NCBI RefSeq assembly: GCF_002812205.1
Contig: NZ_NPEA01000007.1
Location: 257,442 to 321,441, forward strand
DNA: 64,000 nucleotides
Source of the DNA: Leptospira neocaledonica
Lineage (GTDB): Bacteria > Spirochaetota > Leptospiria > Leptospirales > Leptospiraceae
Reading direction: 5' to 3'
The notes under the pieces were generated by a model, which did not search any database, was not told where the DNA came from, and saw only the letters and a list, made by a program, of their open reading frames with translations. Below are positions 26,159-34,785 of the stretch, piece by piece (positions within the stretch are counted from its first letter, which is position 1; each line of letters opens with the position of its first letter). Both the position numbers and the translations under genes were made by a program.

Positions 26159-27415
26159 TTATAGAGCAATTCGGTCTGTAGTGAGATCTCTAAGTCCTTT
26201 TCGGATCAAGTAGGGAAGGGCAAGAATCAAAAATATGGAAGAAGAAATCAGAATCAAAGCTATGATCGAAACGATAGAATGGATCATCTTGCTATAAGAT
26301 TCATAAGGATAACCTATTTCATAAATCCTGCCTTCCGAATAGAATGTGTACCAGATAATGTATACAGGTTTATTTTCAGGAAGAGATAATACTCTGTACA
26401 TTCTTTTGGAGATATATTCTCCTTCGTTATTATCGGAAGAATCAGATCGAGACGTATTATTTGGGTTCGAACTGGAAATTAAATACAACACATCCTTAGG
26501 TAGAATATTACCTCTGCCTAATTTTAGGTTTTCTCTTAAATTTTCTATTTCCGTTTTTTTTGCTTCGTCATAATGACTTTCGATCAGTACAAAACTAATC
26601 CGAGCAACCACACAAAGAAGAATCAATACGGTTGCCAAAGAAACTCCTAGTATTTTGATCATAAAAGAAGAAGGTTCCGGGAAATAATTCAAATACAGCA
26701 CCGTATAAAAGAAGAGCTGCAAGCTTGTGGCAGAAGTTAGTATCAATTGAAAATTGGAAAAAGAAAGATAACCCAATCCGTAAAAAGTATAAGTAAGAGA
26801 GAATAATCCATGCAGTAAGATTGCCAAACCGAAATTGCGGGACATTTGGATGGCTCTTTCTTTTTCTATTATTGCATTTGTATTAGGCTCAAATGAAAGT
26901 CCCTTTCTTACATTGATATTTTCTCTTAAGATCACGACCAAGATCCAGATGAATGTCAAAAAATGAATGGAACCCATTGGAGCCGTAGATGCAGGGTTCT
27001 GGAATTCAAACATTTGAATGCTGAAATTATAAGATACATCTGAGTTGATATTCTTCAAAACATAGAACAAAAATCCAAACATTCCTGCAGAGAATAATGT
27101 TAATAATGCGATTCTGGATTCTTTTTTGCGGTCTATTCCGAAAAACGAATATATAAAATACAAAAGTACTAGATTTGAAAATGAAGTATATAGCGCGATC
27201 AAGAAGCAGGCGGGTTTAGAAAGGGAAGGCAAAAACAAAGAAGTACGGACCAAAAATCCGAAATTCAAAAAAAGTACAAATAATAGGTAAATTACTAAGA
27301 TCCATGCCTGTACAGTTTTTCCTTTTAGTTTCAACAAAGAGATGATCAGGAAAACCGTGAATATGGTCCCTGAAATATAACCAATAGAATGGTAGGAAAA
27401 CTGGAAGATGTCCAT
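26159..27415 (-). pseudogene. Sensor module of a SpoIIE-phosphatase/cyclase-type protein, output domain missing
   Basis: A 418-residue protein with seven N-terminal membrane helices, a further helix, a periplasmic loop of about 110 residues with a FYSEGRIYEIGYPYESY segment, and a final membrane helix leading into LPYLIRKGLRDLTTDRIAL and a stop. In leptospiral relatives this last segment continues as a HAMP linker into a SpoIIE phosphatase or cyclase domain. Here the frame ends at that junction, and the 195 bases downstream hold no such domain. It is either a broken remnant or a stand-alone receptor; truncation seems more likely. Confidence 0.55.
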
Positions 27416-27653
27416 ACGAAGCAGCTATTACCGCTTGCTTCGTATTGTTTTTAGGTCTTTGCCGAGGTAAAACGAAAAATTAGGCTATTCCCGGATAAAA
27501 ATGAGAAGGATTTTAAATCGAGCTTAACGGATTTTCTTCCTCTGTAGGCACTCTTCTATTAAAATCGTCTTACTTTACATATCCAATCCAAGGCCCGAAA
27601 GGACCATTTGAAATTGGATTTAAACTTAAAAAAATCTAGGCCTGGAGAACTGA

Positions 27654-28103
27654 TTGGAACTTTCAAAATTTTTGTCGGAACTTCTACAGGCGTATGCAGG
27701 CCCCGGATTGACTCTGGTTTCTTTCGCGGCGGCCACCTTGCTACCTTTTAGTTCAGAGGCGGCACTTATGGGAGCGATCTGGTCCGGACTTTCTCCGGGA
27801 GAAGCAGTATTTTGGGCTTCGATTGGGAACTGTGCAGCATGTGCTTTCAATTATTCTTTAGGTTATTGGTTCGGAAAAAAAATAGAAGAACGGATCTCTG
27901 AATCAAAAACATATTCTGGCTGGGCGGAAAAAATGTCTAGATGGGGATACTGGGCATTGGGATTTTCTTTTCTCCCGTTCGTAGGAGATCCAATCACTGT
28001 GCTTTCGGGGTTTTTCCGCCAAAAGTTTTGGATCTTTGTCTTGATAGTATTTTCTCTCAGAATCTTAAGATACCTCGCCCTTGCTTACGGTTTTCGCCCG
28101 TAA
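27654..28103 (+). CDS. YqaA-type DedA/VTT-domain membrane protein
   Basis: A 149-residue membrane protein with about four helices. It matches the short YqaA branch of the DedA/VTT family: SSEAALMGAIWSG, an AASIGNCAACAFNYSLGYWFGKK-like loop (as seen: SIGNCAACAFNYSLGYW), and FSFLPFVGDPITVLSGFFR, where the conserved P-x-GDP loop lies. Family members act in lipid-carrier flipping or envelope homeostasis at the inner membrane. The TTG start at 27654 is chosen because GGAGA precedes it and no ATG is near. It precedes the lipid-methylation operon on the same strand, about 160 bases away. Confidence 0.8.
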   Translation: MELSKFLSELLQAYAGPGLTLVSFAAATLLPFSSEAALMGAIWSGLSPGEAVFWASIGNCAACAFNYSLGYWFGKKIEERISESKTYSGWAEKMSRWGYWALGFSFLPFVGDPITVLSGFFRQKFWIFVLIVFSLRILRYLALAYGFRP

Positions 28104-28265
28104 TTTTTGTTTTTACTAAAACTCCGATTTACCTTTTAATGACCGAGCTCTGGAAAATTTTTTCCAAACCGTATTTGTAAAAACTAAGTCTATAGAGAAA
28201 CCTTTTGGATCCTTTCTCGAAGGATTCTCTAACAACATACAAAACAATAAGGAAGAAGGAAGTTT

Positions 28266-29585
28266 TTGAAAAAGAATCCTCCGCCTAAAAAGAGATCGAA
28301 ACTGATCTCCAATCCCAAAAAGAAAAAACTTGCCATCATAGGTTCAGGCATTGCCGGAATGGGCTGTTCTTATTTTCTAAGAGATGATTACGATGTCACA
28401 GTATTTGAAAAAGCAAACTATGTTGGAGGTCACACAAATACAGTATTCGTACCGGAAGAAGAAAAAGAGATCCCGATTGATACCGGATTTATAGTATTCA
28501 ATCATGTCACTTATCCCAACTTAAAACGCTTTTTCGAAAAATTGAATGTGCCTACTAAAAAGACTAGTATGTCTTTTAGTGTGCAGCATGTTCCCGATCA
28601 TCTAGAATTTTGTGGTTCCGGATGGAAAGGTCTATTTGCTCAAAGAAAGAATATATTCAATTTTCGTTTTTTACGTTTGCTCTTAAATATAAATCGATTC
28701 AACCAAGAATCTCCCAAGATCTTAGAAGATCCTAAATATAAAGAATACTCTTTGCATAGGTACATAAAAGACGAAGGGTATCATCCCGACCTTTTAACGT
28801 ACTATCTTGTACCTATGAGCTCAGCAGTTTGGTCTACTCCGGAAGATCTGATGTTGGAATTCCCCGCTTATTCTTTAGTGCGCTTTTTCTTGAACCACGG
28901 ATTCTTAGGACTGAACACTCAACACCAATGGTATACGGTGGATGGAGGTTCTATAGAATATGTAAAAAGGTTGATGTCGCCCGATCGAAATCGATTTCAT
29001 ACCAACTTACAAGTATTAGGTGTAGAAGTCACTTCGCCAGGAAAGGCCAAGCTTATATTTAAAGGGAAAAAGTCGGAAATATTTGATAAGGTCATACTTG
29101 CCTGTCATGCGGACAGTTCCTTATCTATTTTAAAAAAGCCTACATCTTTGCAGAAGGAATTATTGTCTCAGTTTAAGTATCAAGATAATATTGCGACCCT
29201 ACATACGGATGATTCGGTAATGCCAAACACAAGATCAACTTGGTCTTCTTGGAATTATAGAATGGATAAAATCCAGGGACAGATACATCCGCATACGATC
29301 TATTGGATGAATAGTTTGCAAGGAGTCTCCAAAAAGAAGGATTATTTTCTATCTATAGGAGATCCTGGGCTTGTGGATCCTAAAAAGATCTTGAAAAGGA
29401 TAAAATACGAACATCCTCTTTTTCATGTCGGTTCTTTAAAAGCGCAAGGTAGATTATCCGAACTGAATCGAAAAGGTCCGATCTATTTCTGCGGAAGTTA
29501 TTTTAGATACGGATTTCATGAGGATGCTTTTTGGTCCGCTAAAGAATTGTCGGAGACCCTGCTAGGAAGGAAGGTATGGGACTAA
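28266..29585 (+). CDS. FAD-dependent amine-oxidase-type oxidoreductase of CFA-like cluster
   Basis: A 439-residue flavoprotein. The dinucleotide-binding loop KLAIIGSGIAGMGCSYFL follows a 20-residue Lys-rich leader, then VFEKANYVGGHTNTV and IPIDTGFIVFNHVTYPNL, the signature of the oxidase commonly found beside DUF1365 and cyclopropane-fatty-acid synthase genes. The C-terminus has the second FAD motif (IYFCGSYFRYGFHEDAFWSAKEL). It probably oxidises or desaturates a membrane fatty acyl chain, working with the downstream methyltransferases. It uses a TTG start and overlaps the DUF1365 gene by 10 bases. Confidence 0.88.
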   Translation: MKKNPPPKKRSKLISNPKKKKLAIIGSGIAGMGCSYFLRDDYDVTVFEKANYVGGHTNTVFVPEEEKEIPIDTGFIVFNHVTYPNLKRFFEKLNVPTKKTSMSFSVQHVPDHLEFCGSGWKGLFAQRKNIFNFRFLRLLLNINRFNQESPKILEDPKYKEYSLHRYIKDEGYHPDLLTYYLVPMSSAVWSTPEDLMLEFPAYSLVRFFLNHGFLGLNTQHQWYTVDGGSIEYVKRLMSPDRNRFHTNLQVLGVEVTSPGKAKLIFKGKKSEIFDKVILACHADSSLSILKKPTSLQKELLSQFKYQDNIATLHTDDSVMPNTRSTWSSWNYRMDKIQGQIHPHTIYWMNSLQGVSKKKDYFLSIGDPGLVDPKKILKRIKYEHPLFHVGSLKAQGRLSELNRKGPIYFCGSYFRYGFHEDAFWSAKELSETLLGRKVWD

Positions 29586-30358
29586 ATTCCAAGATAGTCG
29601 AAGCCAGGGTCATGCATGATCGTAAGATCCCTAAACCGAATCGGTTCAATTACGGGATCTTTACATTTCAATTGGACCTCGACGAACTTGACCTAATAAA
29701 CGATCGTTTATGGATATTTGGAAATAATAAGTTTCGGGCCTTTAGTTTTAACGATAAGGATCATTTAAACTTCGGAAAAGAAGGTATAAAAGAAAATTTT
29801 TTAGAGTACATAAGACAGGAAGGAGTCAAAGAAAAGGTAGAAAAGGTAACGCTAATCACCAACCTGAGAGTATTCGGCTATGTCTTTAATCCGGTATCGT
29901 TTTATTTCGCAGAGGATAAGGATGGAAATCCAATATGTGCCGTTGTCGAGGTTGGAAATACATTCGGAGAAATGAAGTTATACTTCCTTGGAAAAGGATC
30001 CTTTGATCAAAAAGGATTTAAAAAGAAAGAAGGGAAGTTCTTCTACGTATCTCCGTTCGTCGGTTTGGACTCAGAGTTCGAATTTTATTTAAATCCGCCC
30101 CAAGGTGGAAGGGTAAACCTAAGAATAGACGCTTTCGAAAATGGAGAAAGAGTCATGGTGACAACTTATACCGGAAATGTTTTGGATCTGACTGATCTAA
30201 ATTTAATCCGGATGTTCTTAAAGTATCCTTTTGTAACGCTTAGGGTGATCGGGCTCATCCATTGGCAGGCCTTACTTCTTTACCTGAAAAAAATCCCTTT
30301 CATTCGAAAGAATGAAGGGATAGACAAACAAAGAGGATTGCATCTTGGAAGGCGATAA
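29576..30358 (+). CDS. DUF1365 family protein
   Basis: A 260-residue protein with the family hallmarks: KIVEARVMHDRKIPKPNRFNYGIFTF at the start, NLRVFGYVFNPVSFYFAEDKDG in the middle, NTFGEMKLYFL, and a C-terminal helical part ending RVIGLIHWQALLLYLKKIPF. The biochemical role is unknown, but the family is nearly always linked with CFA-synthase-like methyltransferases and the FAD oxidase. It overlaps both neighbours, so it is part of one translational unit. Confidence 0.9.
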   Translation: MGLNSKIVEARVMHDRKIPKPNRFNYGIFTFQLDLDELDLINDRLWIFGNNKFRAFSFNDKDHLNFGKEGIKENFLEYIRQEGVKEKVEKVTLITNLRVFGYVFNPVSFYFAEDKDGNPICAVVEVGNTFGEMKLYFLGKGSFDQKGFKKKEGKFFYVSPFVGLDSEFEFYLNPPQGGRVNLRIDAFENGERVMVTTYTGNVLDLTDLNLIRMFLKYPFVTLRVIGLIHWQALLLYLKKIPFIRKNEGIDKQRGLHLGRR

Positions 30359-31643
30359 TATTGTAAAAGTAGAACCGTTACAGGAAACCACGGGTTCCGA
30401 GATCGGAACTTTAAGTTTTTATGAAAGAATCTTCTTCTCTGCCTTGTCGAGGATGCAAAGAGGATCGTTGCGTATTCTCTTTCCCGACGGAGGGCAAAGA
30501 TATTTAGGAAATCCTAATTCTCCGGATCCTCCTGAGTTTCATCATGCGATCTTACAAGTGAAAGACAGAAAATTTTTCAAAAAGTTAGTATTGTACGGAG
30601 ATATAGGCCTTGCAGAATCGTATATGGACGGCGATTGGGATACTGACGATATTCGTGCGATCATTTGTTGGTTTTTATTAAATTTAGAAAGTACACCATC
30701 TGTGAGCGGTTCTAATAAAAATTTTATTCACCTCACATTAATGAATCTAGGAAATCGACTTTTACATTTGTTCCGAAATAATTCGGTTCGAGGAAGTAAA
30801 AAGAATATTTCAGAACATTACGATCTAGGAAACGATTTTTATAAAAAGTTCTTAGATCCCACCATGACTTATTCATGTGCTTATTTTTCCGATCCGGCAA
30901 AATCTTTGGAAGAAGCGCAAATTGCGAAAATTGAAAGCTTATGCAAAAAATTGAAACTAAAAGCTGCCGATCATCTTTTAGAGATCGGGACCGGTTGGGG
31001 TGCATTCTCTACTTACGCAGCTAAAAATTATGGATGCAAAGTAACTTCTTATACGATCTCCGAAGAACAATACAAGTTTGCAAAAACAAAGATCTCTGAT
31101 ATGGGTCTTGAAAATCAAATCGAAGTCCGACTCGAAGATTATAGAAAAGTGCAGGGCTCTTATGATAAAATCGTAACTGTAGAGATGTTAGAAGCTGTAG
31201 GTCATAAATATTTCGAGGACTTCTTTGCAATGTGTAATCGAGTCTTGAAAAAAGAAGGGCTTATGGTTCACCAGATCATCACTTGTCCTGATTCCAGATA
31301 TGAGTCTTTTAGAAAGGGAGTGGATTTTATCCAAAAACATATCTTTCCCGGGTCACTTTTGCCTTCTATTGCTCGAATCAATGAAGCAATCAATAAAACT
31401 GGAAATATGTTCCTCCACGAACTGGAAGATGTAGGCAAATATTACGATCGAACTCTCATGTCATGGCAGAAAGGATTCGAAGAAAATCTTCCCTCAATCG
31501 CAGGTATGGGTTATGACGAATCCTTTTTACGCAAATGGAGATATTATTTTTCGTATTGCGCCGCAGCCTTCCATATGAGAAATATCAGCGTAGTGCAGGT
31601 AGTATATACCAGGCCGAATAATCTCGGATTGAATTCTCAGTGA
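30345..31643 (+). CDS. Cyclopropane-fatty-acyl-phospholipid synthase family methyltransferase (long form)
   Basis: A 432-residue SAM-dependent lipid methyltransferase. An N-terminal domain (1-130, SCP2-like lipid-binding part of CFA synthases) precedes the catalytic domain: ISEHYDLGNDFYKKFLDPTMTYSCAYF, SAM motif I LLEIGTGWGAFSTYAAKNYGC, VTVEMLEAVGHKYFEDFF, and the C-terminal RNISVVQVVYTRP. It methylates or cyclopropanates unsaturated acyl chains of membrane phospholipids. It has a TTG start inside the end of the DUF1365 gene and overlaps the DUF2062 start (GTGA). Confidence 0.93.
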   Translation: MEGDNIVKVEPLQETTGSEIGTLSFYERIFFSALSRMQRGSLRILFPDGGQRYLGNPNSPDPPEFHHAILQVKDRKFFKKLVLYGDIGLAESYMDGDWDTDDIRAIICWFLLNLESTPSVSGSNKNFIHLTLMNLGNRLLHLFRNNSVRGSKKNISEHYDLGNDFYKKFLDPTMTYSCAYFSDPAKSLEEAQIAKIESLCKKLKLKAADHLLEIGTGWGAFSTYAAKNYGCKVTSYTISEEQYKFAKTKISDMGLENQIEVRLEDYRKVQGSYDKIVTVEMLEAVGHKYFEDFFAMCNRVLKKEGLMVHQIITCPDSRYESFRKGVDFIQKHIFPGSLLPSIARINEAINKTGNMFLHELEDVGKYYDRTLMSWQKGFEENLPSIAGMGYDESFLRKWRYYFSYCAAAFHMRNISVVQVVYTRPNNLGLNSQ

Positions 31644-32122
31644 CAAAATTAGAAAACCAGGAATTGAAACCATCCTTCTTCGCAAAAGCCAAAGCAAGGA
31701 TTCTAGAAGAATTAAAAACCGGAACTAGTCCGGAAAAGATAGCTTTATCTTTAGCAATTGGAGGAGCGATAGGAATCTTCCCTTTGATAGGAACTACGAT
31801 GGCATTATGCGCTCTCCTAGGATTTGTCTTAAGATTGAACCCAGTTTCGATTCAGATTGCAAATTATGCGATGTATCCATTTCAAGTTTTTCTAATTATA
31901 CCTTTTTTGAAATTGGGGGCTTATTTATCGGGTAAGGAGCTGGATCTCACTTGGGCTTATAAGCTTGTAGAGGGAGATAGTTCTCAACTTTGGGAAGGTC
32001 TTTCTCATTCTGCAGTGTATGCGGTTTTGGGTTGGACCTGTATGGTGCCGATACCCGCGGGAATTTCCTATTTTCTATTATTGATCCTGGTCAAAAAAGC
32101 AAATCAAATCGTCCGCAAATAA
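31640..32122 (+). CDS. DUF2062 membrane protein
   Basis: A 160-residue protein. A basic helical leader is followed by the DUF2062 core: GTSPEKIALSLAIGGAIGIFPLIGTTMALCALLGFVLRLN, then NYAMYPFQVFLIIPFLKLG and a last membrane helix near the C-terminus. Its function is unknown; members are small inner-membrane proteins often near glycosyl- or acyl-transferases. The start is GTG at 31640, overlapping the upstream stop by 4 bases, which places it inside the lipid-methylation operon. Confidence 0.88.
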   Translation: MTKLENQELKPSFFAKAKARILEELKTGTSPEKIALSLAIGGAIGIFPLIGTTMALCALLGFVLRLNPVSIQIANYAMYPFQVFLIIPFLKLGAYLSGKELDLTWAYKLVEGDSSQLWEGLSHSAVYAVLGWTCMVPIPAGISYFLLLILVKKANQIVRK

Positions 32123-32147
32123 AATCCATGTATATCGGAGTATCCTA

Positions 32148-32939
32148 ATGTACGAAAAAGCCGTATCCTTGATGTTTACCGCCTGGGTGGTTATATTCTT
32201 TCTGATGAGCTTTCTATGGTTAGTCGGAAAGCTCATTAAAAACTATTCGATCGTAGACGTAGGATGGGGGCTCTGCATCTCTACGGTTGCAATCGTATAT
32301 TTTCTATTAGGCGACGCTTTTTCCGTAAGAAAGGCGATTTTTGCTTTTATGGCTACGGTTTGGGGATGGAGACTTTCTTATTTTATATTCACCACAAGAG
32401 TTTTAACCGGTCACGAAGATGCAAGGTATACTGAATTTAGGAAGGATTACGGGGATCAGGTGGATCGAAAATTTTTCATCAATGTGTTCCAGTTCCAAGG
32501 AATTTTAGGAACGATCTTAAGCCTTCCTTTTCTATTTCCTGCACTGAATCCTTCCATACAAACTCATCCATTGGAATTGATAGGTCTTAGTATTTTTATA
32601 ATTGCGTTATGGGGAGAATCAGTTGCCGATTTCCAATTGGCCGAGTTCAAATTGGATCCTGCAAATAAAGGAAAGGTTTGCGATGTAGGTCTTTGGAGAT
32701 ATAGCAGGCATCCGAATTATTTTTTTGAATGGGTGATTTGGATTTCTTTTGGTTTAGTCTCTCTTGCGTCTCCTTGGGGATGGCTCGGTCTCATCTCTCC
32801 GTTAGTTATGTTTATTCTTTTAACTAAGATCACTGGGATCCCGTTGAATGAGATCGGACAATTGAAATCGAAGGGGAATCTTTATTTGGAATACAAATCC
32901 AGGACCAGTGCATTCTTCCCTTGGTTTCCCAAGAAGTAG
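32148..32939 (+). CDS. DUF1295 (steroid 5-alpha-reductase-like) membrane protein
   Basis: A 263-residue protein with about seven membrane helices and the C-terminal DUF1295/ICMT-like signature: GLWRYSRHPNYFFEWVIWISFG and a closing LEYKSRTSAFFPWFPKK. The NYSIVDVGWG and RLSYFIFTTR segments are typical. The fold belongs to NADPH-dependent membrane reductases and isoprenylcysteine-type methyltransferases. In this setting it probably acts on fatty acyl or quinone-like lipids. It lies 25 bases after DUF2062 and 29 bases before the second methyltransferase. Confidence 0.9.
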   Translation: MYEKAVSLMFTAWVVIFFLMSFLWLVGKLIKNYSIVDVGWGLCISTVAIVYFLLGDAFSVRKAIFAFMATVWGWRLSYFIFTTRVLTGHEDARYTEFRKDYGDQVDRKFFINVFQFQGILGTILSLPFLFPALNPSIQTHPLELIGLSIFIIALWGESVADFQLAEFKLDPANKGKVCDVGLWRYSRHPNYFFEWVIWISFGLVSLASPWGWLGLISPLVMFILLTKITGIPLNEIGQLKSKGNLYLEYKSRTSAFFPWFPKK

Positions 32940-32968
32940 ATCTAAGTTAGAATAAAGGAAACTCAAAT

Positions 32969-34000
32969 ATGAATTTGATCTACACTCTAATGGAAAAAGA
33001 TATTTTCCCGGACTGGTTGATCCGATTCAGGATACGTCAACTTCTGCGTCTTAGGCTCCGAACGGAAGACAAGGGGAGTCTCGAGAAAAATCAGGAACAT
33101 CTAATCCAGTATGTAAATTCCTTAAAACAATCTCCGATTGCTGTAGATACCCAAGCTGCGAATGAGCAACACTACGAAGTTCCTTCTTCTTTTTTCAAAT
33201 TGGTCATGGGAAAATATATGAAGTACAGCTCGGGTTACTGGACTTCTCATGATGTAGGCATAGACGAATCGGAAAGAACGATGTTGGATCTGACCTGCAA
33301 AAGAGCTGAACTCGAGAACGGGATGAACGTTTTGGATCTGGGTTGTGGTTGGGGATCTCTTTCTCTTTATATGGCGGAGAAGTATCCGAAATGCAAAGTA
33401 ACAGGGGTTTCCAATTCTAAAAGCCAAAAAAAATTCATAGATTCAGAGGCCAAGAAAAGAGGTTTGAAAAACCTGAATATCATTACTGCAGATATGAATG
33501 TATTCAAAACAAATCTGAAATTCGATCGGATCATATCGGTAGAAATGTTAGAACATATGAAAAACTATGAAGTCCTCTTCAAAAAACTGGCTAGCTTTCT
33601 GAAACCGAAGGGAAAATTTTTCATACATATATTTACTCATAAAAAGTTCGCATATCCTTTTGAAGTTGTGGATGATACTGATTGGATGGCTAAATATTTT
33701 TTTACGGGAGGGCAGATGCCTTCTCATGATCTATTTTTATATTTCCAAAAGGATTTTCAGATCTCCGACCAATGGGTAGTAAACGGTAAAAATTACGCGC
33801 TTACTTCCGAAGCTTGGCTTTCCAATATGTATAAGAATAAGAAAGAAGTCCTAAAAATTTTGGCAGAAACGTATGGTAAAGACCAAGCAGTAAAATGGTT
33901 TGTTTATTGGAAAACTTTCTTTATGGCATGCGCAGAACTTTGGAAATACAGAAACGGAGAAGAATGGATCGTTTCACATTATCTTTTCGATAAGAAATAA
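32969..34000 (+). CDS. Second CFA-family SAM methyltransferase (short form)
   Basis: A 343-residue enzyme with the CFA-family core but without the full N-terminal lipid-binding domain. Motifs: NEQHYEVPSSFFKLVMGKYMKYSSGYW, SAM motif I VLDLGCGWGSLSLYMAEKYP, ISVEMLEHMKNYEVLF, and a Trp-rich C-terminus (VKWFVYWKTFFMACAELWKYRNG). This short form resembles the coclaurine-N-methyltransferase/UfaM-like branch of CFA proteins and not classical CFA synthase. It is the last gene of the operon. The substrate is probably a modified acyl chain or another small lipid. Confidence 0.88.
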   Translation: MNLIYTLMEKDIFPDWLIRFRIRQLLRLRLRTEDKGSLEKNQEHLIQYVNSLKQSPIAVDTQAANEQHYEVPSSFFKLVMGKYMKYSSGYWTSHDVGIDESERTMLDLTCKRAELENGMNVLDLGCGWGSLSLYMAEKYPKCKVTGVSNSKSQKKFIDSEAKKRGLKNLNIITADMNVFKTNLKFDRIISVEMLEHMKNYEVLFKKLASFLKPKGKFFIHIFTHKKFAYPFEVVDDTDWMAKYFFTGGQMPSHDLFLYFQKDFQISDQWVVNGKNYALTSEAWLSNMYKNKKEVLKILAETYGKDQAVKWFVYWKTFFMACAELWKYRNGEEWIVSHYLFDKK

Positions 34001-34079
34001 AAACAACATAACTCCTAGGTCTTTATACTAATTGCAGAAATTGGAATCTGTTTATCCCTTAAAACTTAACTCTCGATTA

Positions 34080-34700
34080 TTATGCTTTCAATCCGGTATA
34101 TAAGAATTGGATTAAGTCCTTAGTGATCTTTCTTGCTTGTTTTATCTCGATAGATCTGAACATCATCTGCTGGCCTGATAATAATACCGCGACTCCATGG
34201 GCCATTGTCCAGGCGGAAGTGGCCGCTTTTTCTGCATTTCCTTCCGGGATTAGTCCTGCTTTTTGGCAATCTCTGATAATCTCAACGATGATTTGAAACG
34301 TTTCGTCTTCGGTTTTGATCAAAGAATCGTATTTTAAATGGCTTTCGATCTGATTTCCATACATAATCCGAAATAGATCAGGATTTTCTAATGCAAATTC
34401 TACATAGGAAACTCCGGATTCCCTGAATAGAAGTAATGGCCTTTTTTTATATTTTGCTCTTAATTTCTTTTGTTTTTCTGCCAACATTCTAAAACCTTCT
34501 TCCGCGATGTCCGCATATAAGGATTCCAAGTCTGGATAATGCCGATAAGGAGCAGATTGGCTGACTCCGGCCGAGGTGGCGGCTTTTCTGAGGCTTAAGG
34601 CCTTATAACCTTCTTCTTTTAAGATCTTTACGGAGGCGTCCAATAAGGCCCTTTTTAGGTCTCCGTGGTGGTATGAATTTTTTTCTTGGGAATTTTTCAT
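34080..34700 (-). CDS. TetR-family regulator divergent from desaturase-like gene
   Basis: A 206-residue regulator. The N-terminal helix-turn-helix is clear (ALLDASVKILKEEGYKALSLRKAATSAGVSQSAPYRHYPDLESLYADIAEEGFRML). The C-terminal half resembles TetR_C_33/WHG domains (FRIMYGNQIESH, AWTMAHGVAVLLSGQQM). It is divergent from the FAD-dependent desaturase gene with an 85-base gap that holds a good promoter and an inverted repeat, so it most likely represses that gene and itself. Confidence 0.93.
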   Translation of the reverse strand: MKNSQEKNSYHHGDLKRALLDASVKILKEEGYKALSLRKAATSAGVSQSAPYRHYPDLESLYADIAEEGFRMLAEKQKKLRAKYKKRPLLLFRESGVSYVEFALENPDLFRIMYGNQIESHLKYDSLIKTEDETFQIIVEIIRDCQKAGLIPEGNAEKAATSAWTMAHGVAVLLSGQQMMFRSIEIKQARKITKDLIQFLYTGLKA

Positions 34701-34701
34701 G

Positions 34702-34730
34702 TTGACATGTATTACATTGAGGGTTCTAAT
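34702..34730 (+). promoter_or_regulatory. Sigma-70-type promoter for the FAD desaturase-like gene
   Basis: A perfect -35 TTGACA (34702-34707), a 17-base spacer and a -10 TCTAAT (5 of 6 matches, 34725-34730). The predicted start of transcription is near 34737, right at the inverted repeat described next, which suits control by repressor occlusion. Confidence 0.6.
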
Positions 34731-34738
34731 TATAAAAC

Positions 34739-34763
34739 TGAATGTGTTCAGTGTTCACATTGA
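34739..34763. promoter_or_regulatory. Candidate TetR operator (inverted repeat)
   Basis: TGAATGTG, a 9-base spacer and CACATTGA form an almost perfect inverted repeat overlapping the predicted +1 of the desaturase promoter. A second ACATTGA half-site occurs at 34714-34720 between -35 and -10. Its place between divergent tetR and the target gene makes it the likely binding site of the 34080-34700 regulator. Confidence 0.55.
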
Positions 34764-34785
34764 ATGCGAATAAGAGGTTTTGTCA

